The notes under the pieces were generated by a model. The model saw only the letters and a list, made by a program, of their open reading frames with translations. It was not told the origin of the DNA and did not search any database. Below are positions 37,051 to 44,541 of a stretch of 64,000 bases of DNA, one piece after another. The stretch lies in the NCBI GenBank assembly GCA_052389755.1, contig JBQTHP010000017.1, forward strand, positions 45,039 to 109,038, given 5' to 3'. How positions within the stretch are numbered: position 1 is the stretch's first letter; every line of letters starts with the position of its first letter. Both the position numbers and the translations under genes were made by a program. The stretch comes from JBQTHP01 sp052389755 (GTDB taxonomy: Bacteria > Pseudomonadota > Gammaproteobacteria > Steroidobacterales > Steroidobacteraceae).

Positions 37051-37331
37051 TCAACGATAGCGGAACGCGACCGAGTCTACCCAGACAATCTCGCACGCGC
37101 CCGCGCCGCGATCGGCGCGCGTCAGCGAGGTGCTAATCCGCCCGTGCCGGCGCTCTCCAGATCGACGGGCAGGCCGGTGATCGTGACGACGTCGCCGACG
37201 CGAATACGCTGCAGCTGCTCGGGCTCGGAATCGACCAGGACGCCCGGACGCCAGTCGAGGGGCCGATCGGTCGCGAAGCGATAGGCGGCAAGCAGGCCGA
37301 CCGCGAGGAGCACGAGCCACCGGACTGGCAT
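37051..37331 (-). pseudogene. Remnant of a membrane-anchored protein gene with internal deletion and frameshift
   Basis: The N-terminal part (MPVRWLVLLAVGLLAAYRF, then DRPLDWRPGVLVDSEPEQ) is followed directly by LQRIRVGDVVTITGLPVDLE, and in the next frame by TSLTRADRGAGACEIVWVDS to a stop at 37051. In related proteins that I remember (an unnamed family common in Xanthomonadaceae-like bacteria), the first and last parts are separated by roughly 100 residues including an RVLSREDYR-like segment, which is missing here. The first frame ends at 37122, so a second change shifts the frame in the GGCACGGGCGG region. The start could be 37331 (GGAAAATCGG upstream) or 37343. Remnant rather than a real small gene. 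Confidence 0.6.
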
Positions 37332-37398
37332 CCGATTTTCCATGGCCGACGGCATAGCGGGCGTGCGACGCCCTGTCCATGACATGCGTCCCAGTGCG

Positions 37399-38157
37399 CT
37401 ATTTCGCGTCCAAGCTGGCCGCGCGTACGGTGAGCGGCCAGGTCATGCCGTACTCGCGCGCCGGATCGCTCCACATCTCGGCGAGCGCCGCGCCCAGCGG
37501 CGGAACCGGATCCGCGCCGCGTTCCTTGCGATAGCGCCCCACCGCCGACCAGCTCTGAAGCAGCCCTAGCAATTGGGGCAGCGACCACGTCGTGCGCATC
37601 GCGAACGACGGTGCCGGGATCTCGCCCCGCGGAAACGTCAGCGTGCGGTATCCCGACTCCACGTGTCGGCGTTCCGCGGGCCAATAGGGTCCGAGCGTTT
37701 CAGCGTAGAAGTGCTGGACGAGCGCGTCGATCGCGGCGTCCTCGACGTGCAGCGTCCCGTAGGTCCACGCCGCGAGCACCGCGCCCGGCCTCCCGACGCG
37801 CCTCGCCTCGTCGTAGAAGCGCTCGAGATCGAACCAGTGCAGCGCCTGAGCGACCGCGACCAGATCGATGCTCGCCGCGTCGATGCCGCTCGCTTCGGCC
37901 TGCGCGACACGATATGCCACGCGCGGGTGCGCCGGCGCGGCTGCCACCTGGTCGGCGCTCGCGTCGCTCGCGACCACGCTGTCGAAGCGTTCGGCAAGGG
38001 CGAGCGTCGCCTGCCCGCTGCCGCAGGCGCAATCCCACGCACGCTCGCGCGCGCCGCATTGCGATGCGACCCAGTCGAAGAGTGCCGCAGGGTACTGGGG
38101 TCGAAATGCAGCGTAGGCCGAGGCGAGCCGCGAGAAGTGGTCCTGAAAACCCTGCAC
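37399..38157 (-). CDS. Class I SAM-dependent methyltransferase
   Basis: 252 aa from GTG 38157 (MQGFQDHFSRLASAYAAFRP), the start that fits the family; the open frame extends upstream through the DUF4242 gene without similarity. SAM motif I is WDCACGSGQATLALAERF (about residue 41), with Asp in VVASDASADQV. The motif VAQALHWFDLERFYDEARRV and AAWTYGTLHV are typical of small bacterial methyltransferases with a 'HWF' signature. The substrate cannot be predicted. It follows DUF4242 by 17 bp. Confidence 0.85.
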   Translation of the reverse strand: MQGFQDHFSRLASAYAAFRPQYPAALFDWVASQCGARERAWDCACGSGQATLALAERFDSVVASDASADQVAAAPAHPRVAYRVAQAEASGIDAASIDLVAVAQALHWFDLERFYDEARRVGRPGAVLAAWTYGTLHVEDAAIDALVQHFYAETLGPYWPAERRHVESGYRTLTFPRGEIPAPSFAMRTTWSLPQLLGLLQSWSAVGRYRKERGADPVPPLGAALAEMWSDPAREYGMTWPLTVRAASLDAK

Positions 38158-38174
38158 GCGCTTCGCCAGTGCAT

Positions 38175-38459
38175 TCAGTGCTCGGCCGTCGTCGGATCGA
38201 TCATCCTGCGGACGCGCGTGACCTTGCTCGCCGGAAAACCGCTGCGCTGCGCGTGCTCCTGGATGAGCTTCTCGTCGTTCGCGATGTAGATGCAGAACGT
38301 CTTGTCGCCCGCGACGTAGCTGTGCTCCCACTGAATGTGCTTGCTCTCGCCCTGCATGGCGGCGAGCACGCTGTTCGATTTCTTCGACGCCTCTTGCAGT
38401 GCGACCCGATCAGCGGAGCCGATCTCCGGAATATCCCGCTCGATGACGTAGCGCGGCAT
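38175..38459 (-). CDS. DUF4242 family protein
   Basis: 94 aa. The family is a small ferredoxin-like beta-alpha-beta fold of unknown function. Seen: start MPRYVIERDIPEIGSADRVAL, a middle segment IQWEHSYVAGDKTFCIYIAND and the C-terminal EHAQRSGFPASKVTRVRRMIDP, which is the characteristic DUF4242 ending. Length and start (ATG 38459) fit the family. It precedes a methyltransferase in the same orientation. Confidence 0.85.
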   Translation of the reverse strand: MPRYVIERDIPEIGSADRVALQEASKKSNSVLAAMQGESKHIQWEHSYVAGDKTFCIYIANDEKLIQEHAQRSGFPASKVTRVRRMIDPTTAEH

Positions 38460-38547
38460 GGCCTACCCTCTCGTTCGTGACTGGATGAAGGATGCTACTC
38501 CCGCGGCATCGAAAACGCTGCGGGTCGACGGCCAGGAGCCTGTCCGA

Positions 38548-39015
38548 CTAGGCGGGCACGGGCTCGCAACGCACGTCGGTCTTCACCGAGCTCGCGATGA
38601 AGCATTCCTCGTGGGCGGTGTGATGCAAGGCTTCAAGGTCAGCGGGCGTGGGCCGTTTCGCGCCCGAGAACCGCACGTCGGGGTGAAGCGTCACGCGCGT
38701 CATCGCGAGGCGTCCCGCGGCATTCTTCTCCAGCACGCCGGTCGCGGCGTCCACGTAGCCGTCTACGCAAAAGCCGCGCCGCGCGGCCATCGAGAGGAAG
38801 GTGAGCATGTGACAGCTCGAGAGCGAGGCCACGAAGGCCTCCTCGGGATCGACGGCCGCAGCCGCCGAAAGCGGCAGCGGCACGACGTGGGGCGAGCTCG
38901 ATGCGGGGACGACGATGCCTTCGTCGAAATGCCACTCGTGTGCGCGGCTGTAGCGGTTGTCCGTGAAGCGGCTGTCGCCGCGCTTCCAGACGACGCGAGC
39001 GTGATACTCGCCCAT
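38548..39015 (-). CDS. OsmC family protein
   Basis: 155 aa. OsmC-type proteins reduce organic hydroperoxides with two cysteines. Here Cys in SLSSCHMLTFL (about residue 68) and Cys in HEECFIASSV (about 138) are in the expected positions, as is the N-terminal DNRYSRAHEWHFDEG. The VDPEEAFVASLSSCHM motif is the family signature. It follows the sugE gene by 18 bp in the same orientation, so it may be the last gene of the accessory operon. Confidence 0.88.
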   Translation of the reverse strand: MGEYHARVVWKRGDSRFTDNRYSRAHEWHFDEGIVVPASSSPHVVPLPLSAAAAVDPEEAFVASLSSCHMLTFLSMAARRGFCVDGYVDAATGVLEKNAAGRLAMTRVTLHPDVRFSGAKRPTPADLEALHHTAHEECFIASSVKTDVRCEPVPA

Positions 39016-39033
39016 TGGTGCGCTCTCCCCTGG

Positions 39034-39369
39034 CTAGCCCGTAGACGTCAGCTTCAACCCAACGATGCCGACGATGATGAGCCCGATGCAGGCCAACCGC
39101 GCGGCCGCGGCAGATTCGCCGAAGAGGATGATGCCGAGCGCGGCGGTGCCGGCCGCGCCGATTCCGGTCCAGATCGCATAGCCTGTGCCCACCGGGATGC
39201 TCTTCAGCGCCTGCGCGAGGAACACGAAGCTCGCGATCATCGCCGCGGCCGTCCAGACGCTCGGCCACGGTCGCGACCATCCTTCGGTGTATTTGAGACC
39301 GATCGCCCAGCCGACTTCGAAGAGCCCGGCGATCACGAGGTACAGCCACGCCGAGCCGGTGGCGGTCAT
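39034..39369 (-). CDS. sugE: SMR family transporter, guanidinium exporter type (SugE/Gdx)
   Basis: 111 aa, four helices, small multidrug resistance family, works as a dimer. The essential Glu in [17 protein letters not shown] (residue 18) is present, and the motif following it, [14 protein letters not shown], is typical of the SugE/Gdx branch that exports guanidinium, rather than the EmrE branch. No guanidine riboswitch is seen: the gene is inside an operon, its ATG (39369) overlapping the MAPEG gene stop. Confidence 0.88.
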   Translation of the reverse strand: MTATGSAWLYLVIAGLFEVGWAIGLKYTEGWSRPWPSVWTAAAMIASFVFLAQALKSIPVGTGYAIWTGIGAAGTAALGIILFGESAAAARLACIGLIIVGIVGLKLTSTG

Positions 39370-39803
39370 GTGCGCCGCGACAGATCGATCACGAATACGC
39401 CCCACATGAAGAACAGGCACAACGTGCTCGCGAGGTGCACCGTGAAACGATGGCTCACGCGGTTGTAGGTAATGTGGATCACGCTGTGCGTCGCGCGCAG
39501 CGCCACGTAGAGCCACGCGAGCCCGAACTGCAGCGGCGTGACGAGCGCGGTGAGCGCTAGCGCGAGACACAGCGCGAAGAACAGAACGGGCAACTCGAAC
39601 AGGTTGCGAAAATTGTCCGCCGCAGCCGTATGCTCGAGAATCTTCGCCGCCTCGCGCGCCGTGGGCACGCTCTGCGGCGCGATGCGCTTCGAGCGCATCT
39701 CCCCGATGCGATCCACGTACATCCACGCCCACACGATGGCAGTCAGCAGCACCTGCGCGCACATCGGCCAGAAGATCGCGCTCTGAGACGGCATGCCGGT
39801 CAT
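39366..39803 (-). CDS. MAPEG family membrane protein
   Basis: 145 aa with four membrane helices. The MAPEG family comprises membrane-associated glutathione/eicosanoid enzymes. Motifs: [18 protein letters not shown] (the E-x-P signature) and [22 protein letters not shown]. The start 39803 overlaps the stop of the paiB remnant, and the stop overlaps sugE. It appears full length, unlike the three genes before it in the operon. Confidence 0.85.
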   Translation of the reverse strand: MTGMPSQSAIFWPMCAQVLLTAIVWAWMYVDRIGEMRSKRIAPQSVPTAREAAKILEHTAAADNFRNLFELPVLFFALCLALALTALVTPLQFGLAWLYVALRATHSVIHITYNRVSHRFTVHLASTLCLFFMWGVFVIDLSRRT

Positions 39804-40111
39804 GGCTCTCGCATCACCGCGGCGAACGCGTTGCCATCGGTCGCAAGGCCGGACCTGACGCTTTCGATCTCGACCTGCGAGCGGTTCTGACTCGCCTTCC
39901 ACTTGCCGACGAGGCGGGCGAGCGGCACCTCGATGCCGACGATGGCGCGCAGCTGCTTCGCGACGAAGTCCCCGGGGGCATCGCTCACTTTCCACGGCTC
40001 GGCGCGGTTGCCTTCGTGCTCGTTCGTGAGCCGGGTCACGAGCGGATGCGCACGGATACACGCGTGCAGCACGTCGACGCGCCCCTCGTCGAACGCCTGC
40101 GGCACGTACAC
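39800..40111 (-). pseudogene. PaiB-like FMN-binding regulator with a large internal deletion
   Basis: 103 aa against about 205-215 for the family. The N-terminal 26 residues (MYVPQAFDEGRVDVLHACIR then AHPLVT) match the start of PaiB, and the rest (RLTNEHEGNRAEPWKVSD, LRAIVGIEVPLARLVGKWK then ASQNRS) matches the C-terminal third. The FMN-binding split-barrel middle, about 105 residues, is gone. The junction is in frame near LVT, a sequence found in both flanking regions of intact PaiB. The ATGA overlap with the MAPEG gene is preserved. It cannot bind FMN as the family does. Confidence 0.75.
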
Positions 40112-40112
40112 G

Positions 40113-40688
40113 TTACTTGCCCGACCGCCCGGCGAGCGCGGTCACCGCGCCGAGACCGATGTACGTGCCACCCACGAGGTAGCGCTGCGTGCGTTGTGCG
40201 CGCGGGCTGGCCGCGAGTCGTGCGCGCAGCCAGCGTCCCGCACCCGCGGCCGTGAGCGCGTAGGTGCCGTCGGTGGCGAGGCACACGAGCATGAAGACGA
40301 CGCCGAGCAGGAAGATCTGCAGCAGCGGCGAGCCCGCTTCCGGGCGGACGAACTGCGGCAGGAACGCGAGGAAGAACAGGGCCGTCTTCGGATTGAGCAC
40401 ATTCACGAGAATCCCTTCGCGCACGATGCGACCGAGCGGCATCGTAGGAGCTCGAAGCTCGGCGATCGCGGCGGCCGACTGCGTCGGGTCGCGCTCGAGG
40501 AGCTTGCGCACGCCGAGATAGATGAGGTACGCCGCGCCGACGTACTTCACGACCGTGAACGCCGTCGTCGAGGCGGCGAGAATCGCAGACACGCCGAGCA
40601 CCGCCGCAGCGATATGCACGAGCGAGCCGATGGCGACGCCGAGCACCGATGCCGTGACGAAGAGACCGAGTGTGCCGAGATCGAGCAT
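40113..40688 (-). pseudogene. LysE/RhtB-type exporter with a small in-frame N-terminal deletion
   Basis: 191 aa from ATG 40688 (GTG 40694, overlapping the upstream stop, is an alternative). The family is about 205-210 aa. The first helix should run LFVTAS..(T)PGP..., but here FVTAS is joined directly to VLGVAIGSLVHIAAAVLG; the hallmark PGP motif and the following basic loop (about 28 residues) are missing. The remainder is normal: FTVVKYVGAAYLIYLGVRKL, GILVNVLNPKTALFFLAFLPQF, and four further helices. The loss of PGP probably inactivates the amino-acid exporter; a shortened but functional variant is less likely. Confidence 0.7.
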
Positions 40689-40690
40689 GG

Positions 40691-40893
40691 TCACCCCGGC
40701 TTCCGCGCATCGCGCGCCGGATCGTTGCGGGCGAGCACGTCGCGCGCCCAGTCCGTGGTCTTCGGGCAGTTCGGAAACACCTCTCGTCGGTGATGTGGTC
40801 GCGCACCTTCGCGTGCTCGAGCCGATCCGCGAGCCGCTGCGTATCGAACTCGGCCTGCAGTTGCCGGCTGCCGCCGTGATACATGCCGCGCAT
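40691..40893 (-). pseudogene. PNPOx-like flavin-binding protein remnant
   Basis: 203 bp, against about 600 for the family. The N-terminus MRGMYHGGSRQLQAEFDTQR then LADRLEH matches the conserved opening of pyridoxamine 5'-phosphate oxidase-like proteins (general stress type). In another frame the C-terminal piece VFPNCPKTTDWARDVLAR then NDPARD follows to a stop at 40691, where RVFPNCPR is the family's late motif. The middle, including the flavin site, is missing and the frame is broken at about 40763. The stop still overlaps the RhtB GTG (GTGA), which shows the old operon structure. Confidence 0.7.
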
Positions 40894-40951
40894 GACCACC
40901 TCCGTTTGTGCGCCGATGATAGTCCGCGGCGCGATGCTATGCTCGCCCGCC

Positions 40952-42376
40952 ATGAACGAGCTGCGCCGGGACCTCACGCTCACTCACGGGATCGCGATCG
41001 TCGTCGGCATCACCATCGGCACGGGCGTGTTCCTGAAGTCCGCGCCCATGGCGCAAGCAGTCGGATCCCCGATGCTCGTCATGGCAGCCTGGGCCGTCGC
41101 GGGTCTCGTCGCGACGCTCGGCGCGCTGTGCTTCGCCGAGCTCGGCACGCTCATGCCGCGCGCCGGCGGCGAGTACCTGTACCTTCGCGCGGCGTTCGGC
41201 GACCTGCCTGGATTTCTCTACGTCTGCATGAGCTTCATCATCGGCGGGGCGAGCCTCGCTGCGTACGGCACGGCGTTTGCGATCTTTCTCTCGGACGTCG
41301 TACCGCTGCCCGCGCCGTGGGTGGAGCGCACGGTGGAGATCTTCGGTCAGCCTGTCGCCTGGCAGTTCGGCGTCCGACAGGTGATCGGCATCGCGGTCAT
41401 CACGATCTTCACGATCGTGAATCTCGCCGGCGTCGCCTTCGGCGGGCGCGTGCAGACGTTTCTCACCTCGCTCAAGGTGATCGCGCTGCTCGGGCTGATC
41501 GCAGGCGTGTTTCTGTTTGCGCAGGGCAGTGGCGCCAGCGGTGTTGCGGCAGCCACCGGCGATGCGCTCACGACCCCGGCACCCGCGGCGGCGGTCACCG
41601 CGAGCGCCTTCGGCGTTGCGATGCTCGCGGCCCTGTGGGCGTACAGCGGCTGGCAGTATCTCCCGATGACCGCAGCGGAAGTGCGCGATCCCGCGCGCAA
41701 TGTGCCGCGTGCGGTGATCGGTGGCGGCCTGCTCGTCGTGGCGCTGTACCTGCTCGTGAACGCGGCGTACTTCCAGGCGCTGTCGTTCGAGGCGGTGGTC
41801 ACCTCGAGCTCGACCGCTTATCCGAACGCGCCGGCTGTCGGCGCGCGCGCCGCCCAAACATTTCTCGGGTCGGATGCGCACGCGATCGCCGCGGTCATCT
41901 TCCTGATCTCGACCGTCGGTGCGCTGAACGGTGTTCTGCTGACTCGTGCGCGAGTGCCGTACGCGGCCGCGCGCGACGGGTTGTTCTTCGAACGCTTCGC
42001 CCGCCTGAGTCCGGGCGCGAGCGTCCCGGCCGTGTCGATCGTGCTCCACGGCGTTCTCGCGATCGTGCTCGCCGTCTCCGGCACGTTCGATCAGCTCACG
42101 AATCTCGCGACGCTGATCTTCGTTCTCTTCTGGGCGCTGTCGGGCACTGCACTGTTCGTGCTTCGCCGCAAGCTTGCCCAGGCGCCGAGGCCGTTCCGCG
42201 TCCCGGCCTATCCGTTCGTGCCGCTCGGGTTCGTGCTCATCATGGTCGGGATCCTGGTCAGCGCGCTCATCGAGAATCCCGCCGAGGCCGGGACGACGTT
42301 CGCGCTGCTCGCGCTCGGTCTGCCCCTGTATCCGTTCTTCCGCCACCGCGCGCAGGCTGCGAGCCAGGCGGCATAG
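40952..42376 (+). CDS. APC family amino acid permease
   Basis: 474 aa from ATG 40952 (MNELRRDLTLTHGIAIVVGI), about twelve membrane helices. Amino acid-polyamine-organocation signature: GIAIVVGITIGTGVFLKSAP at helix 1, AELGTLMPRAGGEYLYLRAAFG at helix 3, and FGVAMLAALWAYSGWQYLPM at helix 6. It probably imports an amino acid by proton symport; the substrate is not predictable. It is divergent from the broken PNPOx gene (59 bp) and convergent with the GNAT gene, separated by a strong palindrome. Confidence 0.9.
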   Translation: MNELRRDLTLTHGIAIVVGITIGTGVFLKSAPMAQAVGSPMLVMAAWAVAGLVATLGALCFAELGTLMPRAGGEYLYLRAAFGDLPGFLYVCMSFIIGGASLAAYGTAFAIFLSDVVPLPAPWVERTVEIFGQPVAWQFGVRQVIGIAVITIFTIVNLAGVAFGGRVQTFLTSLKVIALLGLIAGVFLFAQGSGASGVAAATGDALTTPAPAAAVTASAFGVAMLAALWAYSGWQYLPMTAAEVRDPARNVPRAVIGGGLLVVALYLLVNAAYFQALSFEAVVTSSSTAYPNAPAVGARAAQTFLGSDAHAIAAVIFLISTVGALNGVLLTRARVPYAAARDGLFFERFARLSPGASVPAVSIVLHGVLAIVLAVSGTFDQLTNLATLIFVLFWALSGTALFVLRRKLAQAPRPFRVPAYPFVPLGFVLIMVGILVSALIENPAEAGTTFALLALGLPLYPFFRHRAQAASQAA

Positions 42377-42383
42377 GCGGAAA

Positions 42384-42419
42384 GGCTCAGACGGCTAGGA
42401 CGTCCTAGACGTCTGAGCC
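42384..42419. repeat. Near-perfect 36-bp palindrome between convergent genes
   Basis: The left half GGCTCAGACGGCTAGGAC and right half GTCCTAGACGTCTGAGCC pair over 17 of 18 positions with no loop base, centred on GACGTC. The half-sites are the same G and T variants of the 13-bp unit seen as direct repeats at 30373-30401. It starts 8 bp after the permease stop and covers the last codons of the GNAT gene, so it probably ends transcription from both sides. Confidence 0.75.
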
Positions 42420-42895
42420 GTCAGGGCCGCCTCGAGATACATCGCCCCCGGCAGCGGATTCGCGTAGTAGGGCGCGATCTCGCGGAATCCGAGCGAGCGG
42501 TACAACTCGTGCGCCTTCACCATGTGCGCGAGCGTGTCGAGCCGCATCACCGTGTAACCGATCTCAGCCCCGCGTTGCATGACGGCGCGCGACAGGCGCT
42601 CGCCGATCCGGCGTCCGCGAAAGGCTTCTCGTACCCAGAGCCGTTTCATCTCGCAGACGTTCGGCTCGAGCGGGCGCAGCGCGACGCATCCGGCGACCTC
42701 GCCGCCGATGCGTGCGAGCAGAATGCAACCGTCGGGCGGCGCATACTTGCCCGGCAAGGTCGCGAGCTCACGCTCGAAGTCCTGAAAGCCGAGATCGACG
42801 CCGAGCCACGCGGCGTATTCTCGAAAGAGCTCGCGGACGAGCGGCAGATGATGCTCGCCATTCCCGTCTTCGATCCGCACGTCGCGCTCGATCAT
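42395..42895 (-). CDS. GNAT family N-acetyltransferase
   Basis: 166 aa from ATG 42895, which overlaps the upstream methyltransferase stop (ATGA). Acetyl-CoA binding motif A is CEMKRLWVREAFRGRRIGERL (the R/Q-x-x-G-x-G/A site appears as RGRRIG); AHELYRSLGFREIAPYY is the C-terminal motif B. The last residues ALTAQTSRTS are encoded by the palindrome, as if the original stop had been lost. The substrate is unknown. No toxin-type HTH partner (RHH antitoxin) is adjacent. Confidence 0.86.
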   Translation of the reverse strand: MIERDVRIEDGNGEHHLPLVRELFREYAAWLGVDLGFQDFERELATLPGKYAPPDGCILLARIGGEVAGCVALRPLEPNVCEMKRLWVREAFRGRRIGERLSRAVMQRGAEIGYTVMRLDTLAHMVKAHELYRSLGFREIAPYYANPLPGAMYLEAALTAQTSRTS

Positions 42896-43530
42896 GCCGT
42901 TTCCATCTCCCATGCCACGAGCGGTGCTCCGCGCCGCAGCCAGAAACCGGCGCCGATGGGCAGGAACGCGCGGGCGAGCCGAGTGCGATACCACTCGCCC
43001 GTGCGCAGTCGAACGTTCGGATCCGTGCGGCGGCGATCGCAATTGTGCCGCCAGTCGGCGTGCGTCAGCGCGCTGAAGTACAGAACGCCGCGACAAAGCC
43101 TGCCGAGATTCGCGATCGCACGCACGGCGGCACGATCGTCGAGATACTGCAGCACGTCGTAGCACACGACGAGATCGAACGGCTGCGGCGCCCGCCATGC
43201 CTCGAGCGAACCTCGGGTCCATCCGTACCGCCGGCAGAGGTACTCGCTGGCCTCCAGCCCGACGTAGCGGGCGCGCGGGAACGCGCGCTGCAACGGCGCG
43301 CGCAGCATGCCGATGCCGCAGCCGGCATCGAGGATGCTCTTCACCGGCAGTCCGATGTGCTGCGCGAAGGCGGCAATCAGCCGCGCGCGGGCGCCCATCT
43401 CCGCGCGCGAGACGACGGCCGTGCGGGGATCGAAGTAGAAGCGCGTGTAGTAGTCGCGATCGAAGCGCGTCGATGCGCGCCGCGCTTCACCGGCGCTTGC
43501 CGCGCGGCGCTTTGTCCGTCTCGGGGACAT
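42892..43530 (-). CDS. Class I SAM-dependent methyltransferase
   Basis: 212 aa. N-terminal basic segment, then SAM motif I SILDAGCGIGMLRAPLQRAF (about residue 66) and the acidic residue in YVGLEASEYL; motif FDLVVCYDVLQYLDD is typical of methyltransferases. The segment YFSALTHADWRHNCDRRRTD is unusual. The substrate is unknown. The start (43530) overlaps phaR by 44 bp and it ends in an ATGA overlap with the GNAT gene, so the three genes phaR, methyltransferase and GNAT form one transcription unit. Confidence 0.85.
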   Translation of the reverse strand: MSPRRTKRRAASAGEARRASTRFDRDYYTRFYFDPRTAVVSRAEMGARARLIAAFAQHIGLPVKSILDAGCGIGMLRAPLQRAFPRARYVGLEASEYLCRRYGWTRGSLEAWRAPQPFDLVVCYDVLQYLDDRAAVRAIANLGRLCRGVLYFSALTHADWRHNCDRRRTDPNVRLRTGEWYRTRLARAFLPIGAGFWLRRGAPLVAWEMETA

Positions 43531-43993
43531 CGGGCGCCTCCGGCGGGCGGCCGCCCATGGCGGCGAGCATCGATTCCTGGATCCTGGTCCAGCTCTCGAG
43601 ATTCTGACGCGTGACGTCGGCCATCGACGCGAACGGCGTGCCGCTCATCATGCGCGTGAGCTGTGCCTGCGCGGCCTGCTGCTGCCGCACGAAGTTCTCG
43701 ACGCTTTGCTCGAGGTAGCGCGTCATGAAATCCTGCATCGCATTGCCGTAAAAGCGGATCAGCGCCTCGAGGACGGGAATCGTGAGGATGGGCCGGCCGA
43801 AATGTTCCTGCTCGGAGATGATCTGCAGCAGCACCGAGCGGGTGATGTCCTCCCCCGATTTGTCGTCCACGATCTTGAGCTTCTCGCCCTGGACGATGAG
43901 GCGACGCAGATCGTCGAGCGTCACGTGTCGGCTCGAGGCCGCATCGTACAGCCGCCGGTTCGCGTACTTCTTGATGACGTGCTCGGTGGGCAT
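43487..43993 (-). CDS. phaR: Polyhydroxyalkanoate synthesis repressor PhaR
   Basis: 168 aa from ATG 43993 (MPTEHVIKKYANRRLYDAAS). PhaR represses the phasin gene and also binds PHA. The first 65 residues are the conserved DNA-binding domain (IKKYANRRLYDAASSRHVTL, LRRLIVQGEKLKIVDDKSGE then DITRSVLLQIISEQE), and the second domain ISEQEHFGRPILTIPVLEAL is the PHA-accumulation regulator C-terminal domain. An earlier ATG adds atypical residues. It lies downstream of the phasin gene after a terminator, the classical phasin-phaR layout. Confidence 0.94.
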   Translation of the reverse strand: MPTEHVIKKYANRRLYDAASSRHVTLDDLRRLIVQGEKLKIVDDKSGEDITRSVLLQIISEQEHFGRPILTIPVLEALIRFYGNAMQDFMTRYLEQSVENFVRQQQAAQAQLTRMMSGTPFASMADVTRQNLESWTRIQESMLAAMGGRPPEAPDVPETDKAPRGKRR

Positions 43994-44020
43994 GCGCGTC
44001 AAGTGTAGCGCGCGGGGCAC

Positions 44021-44068
44021 GCCGGAAAAGAAGAGGGCGGTCGCCGCGAATGCGCGCACCGACCGCCC
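44021..44068 (-). terminator. Terminator hairpin downstream of the phasin gene
   Basis: On the minus strand GGGCGGTCG pairs with CGACCGCCC (plus-strand arms 44060-44068 and 44035-44043), followed by the pyrimidine-rich CTCTTCTTTTCC. This is a factor-independent terminator pattern between phasin and phaR. Confidence 0.65.
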
Positions 44069-44095
44069 AACAGGGGGAACGAAGTCAGCGTCTGA

Positions 44096-44464
44096 TCAGG
44101 CAGCCTGGCGCGAGGCGGCCTTCAGCTCGTCCGTCGCGGCGTCGGCGGTCTTGCCTGCCCAGCCCGTGAAGTCGGTCTGTGCGCGCGTCGCGATCTTCAG
44201 CCAATCGTTGGTGCGCTGGGACTGCTTGTCGATGAAAGCCGTTGCCAGCTCCGCCTGACGCGACACGAGGGCCGCGACATCGCGTGCATCTGCCGCCGCG
44301 CGAGCCTGCGCGATCGTGAGCTCGAGCACATCGCCGGCTACTTGATAGCCGAAGCGCGCGGCCTGTTCGAAGTTGCGCACTGCGAGCTCGTTCAGACGAG
44401 CAAACGGGGCAAAGAAGCGATTCTGAAAGTCCACCACGTTGAAGTCCTGGGTCTTCTGGGCCAC
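44096..44464 (-). CDS. Phasin family protein
   Basis: 122 aa from GTG 44464 (MAQKTQDFNVVDFQNRFFAP), with GGAGAG 7 bp upstream. Phasins coat PHA granules and control granule size. The Phasin_2-type pattern is visible: FNVVDFQNRFFAPFARLNEL, NFEQAARFGYQVAGDVLELT, QAELATAFIDKQSQRTNDWL, a helical amphipathic protein. Divergent from phaE and followed by phaR. Confidence 0.9.
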   Translation of the reverse strand: MAQKTQDFNVVDFQNRFFAPFARLNELAVRNFEQAARFGYQVAGDVLELTIAQARAAADARDVAALVSRQAELATAFIDKQSQRTNDWLKIATRAQTDFTGWAGKTADAATDELKAASRQAA

Positions 44465-44512
44465 TGTTGCTCTCCGAAAAGTGAGGTCCGACGGATCTTC
44501 CGAACGGCGGTT

Positions 44513-44541
44513 ACTATACCCGCGTTTGGTATGCAGTGCAA
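44513..44541 (-). promoter_or_regulatory. Sigma-70 type promoter of the phasin gene with a possible PhaR site
   Basis: On the minus strand TTGCAC (plus 44536-44541) and TATAGT (44513-44518) are spaced 17 bp apart, 49 bp upstream of the phasin GTG. The -35 box lies in the TGC-rich string TTGCACTGCAT, and PhaR operators in other bacteria are TGC-rich; overlap with -35 would fit repression (inference). Confidence 0.6.

Noticed and set aside
39034..39369. Possible guanidine riboswitch for sugE
   Set aside because: The gene starts inside the preceding coding sequence and there is no space or structure for a riboswitch.
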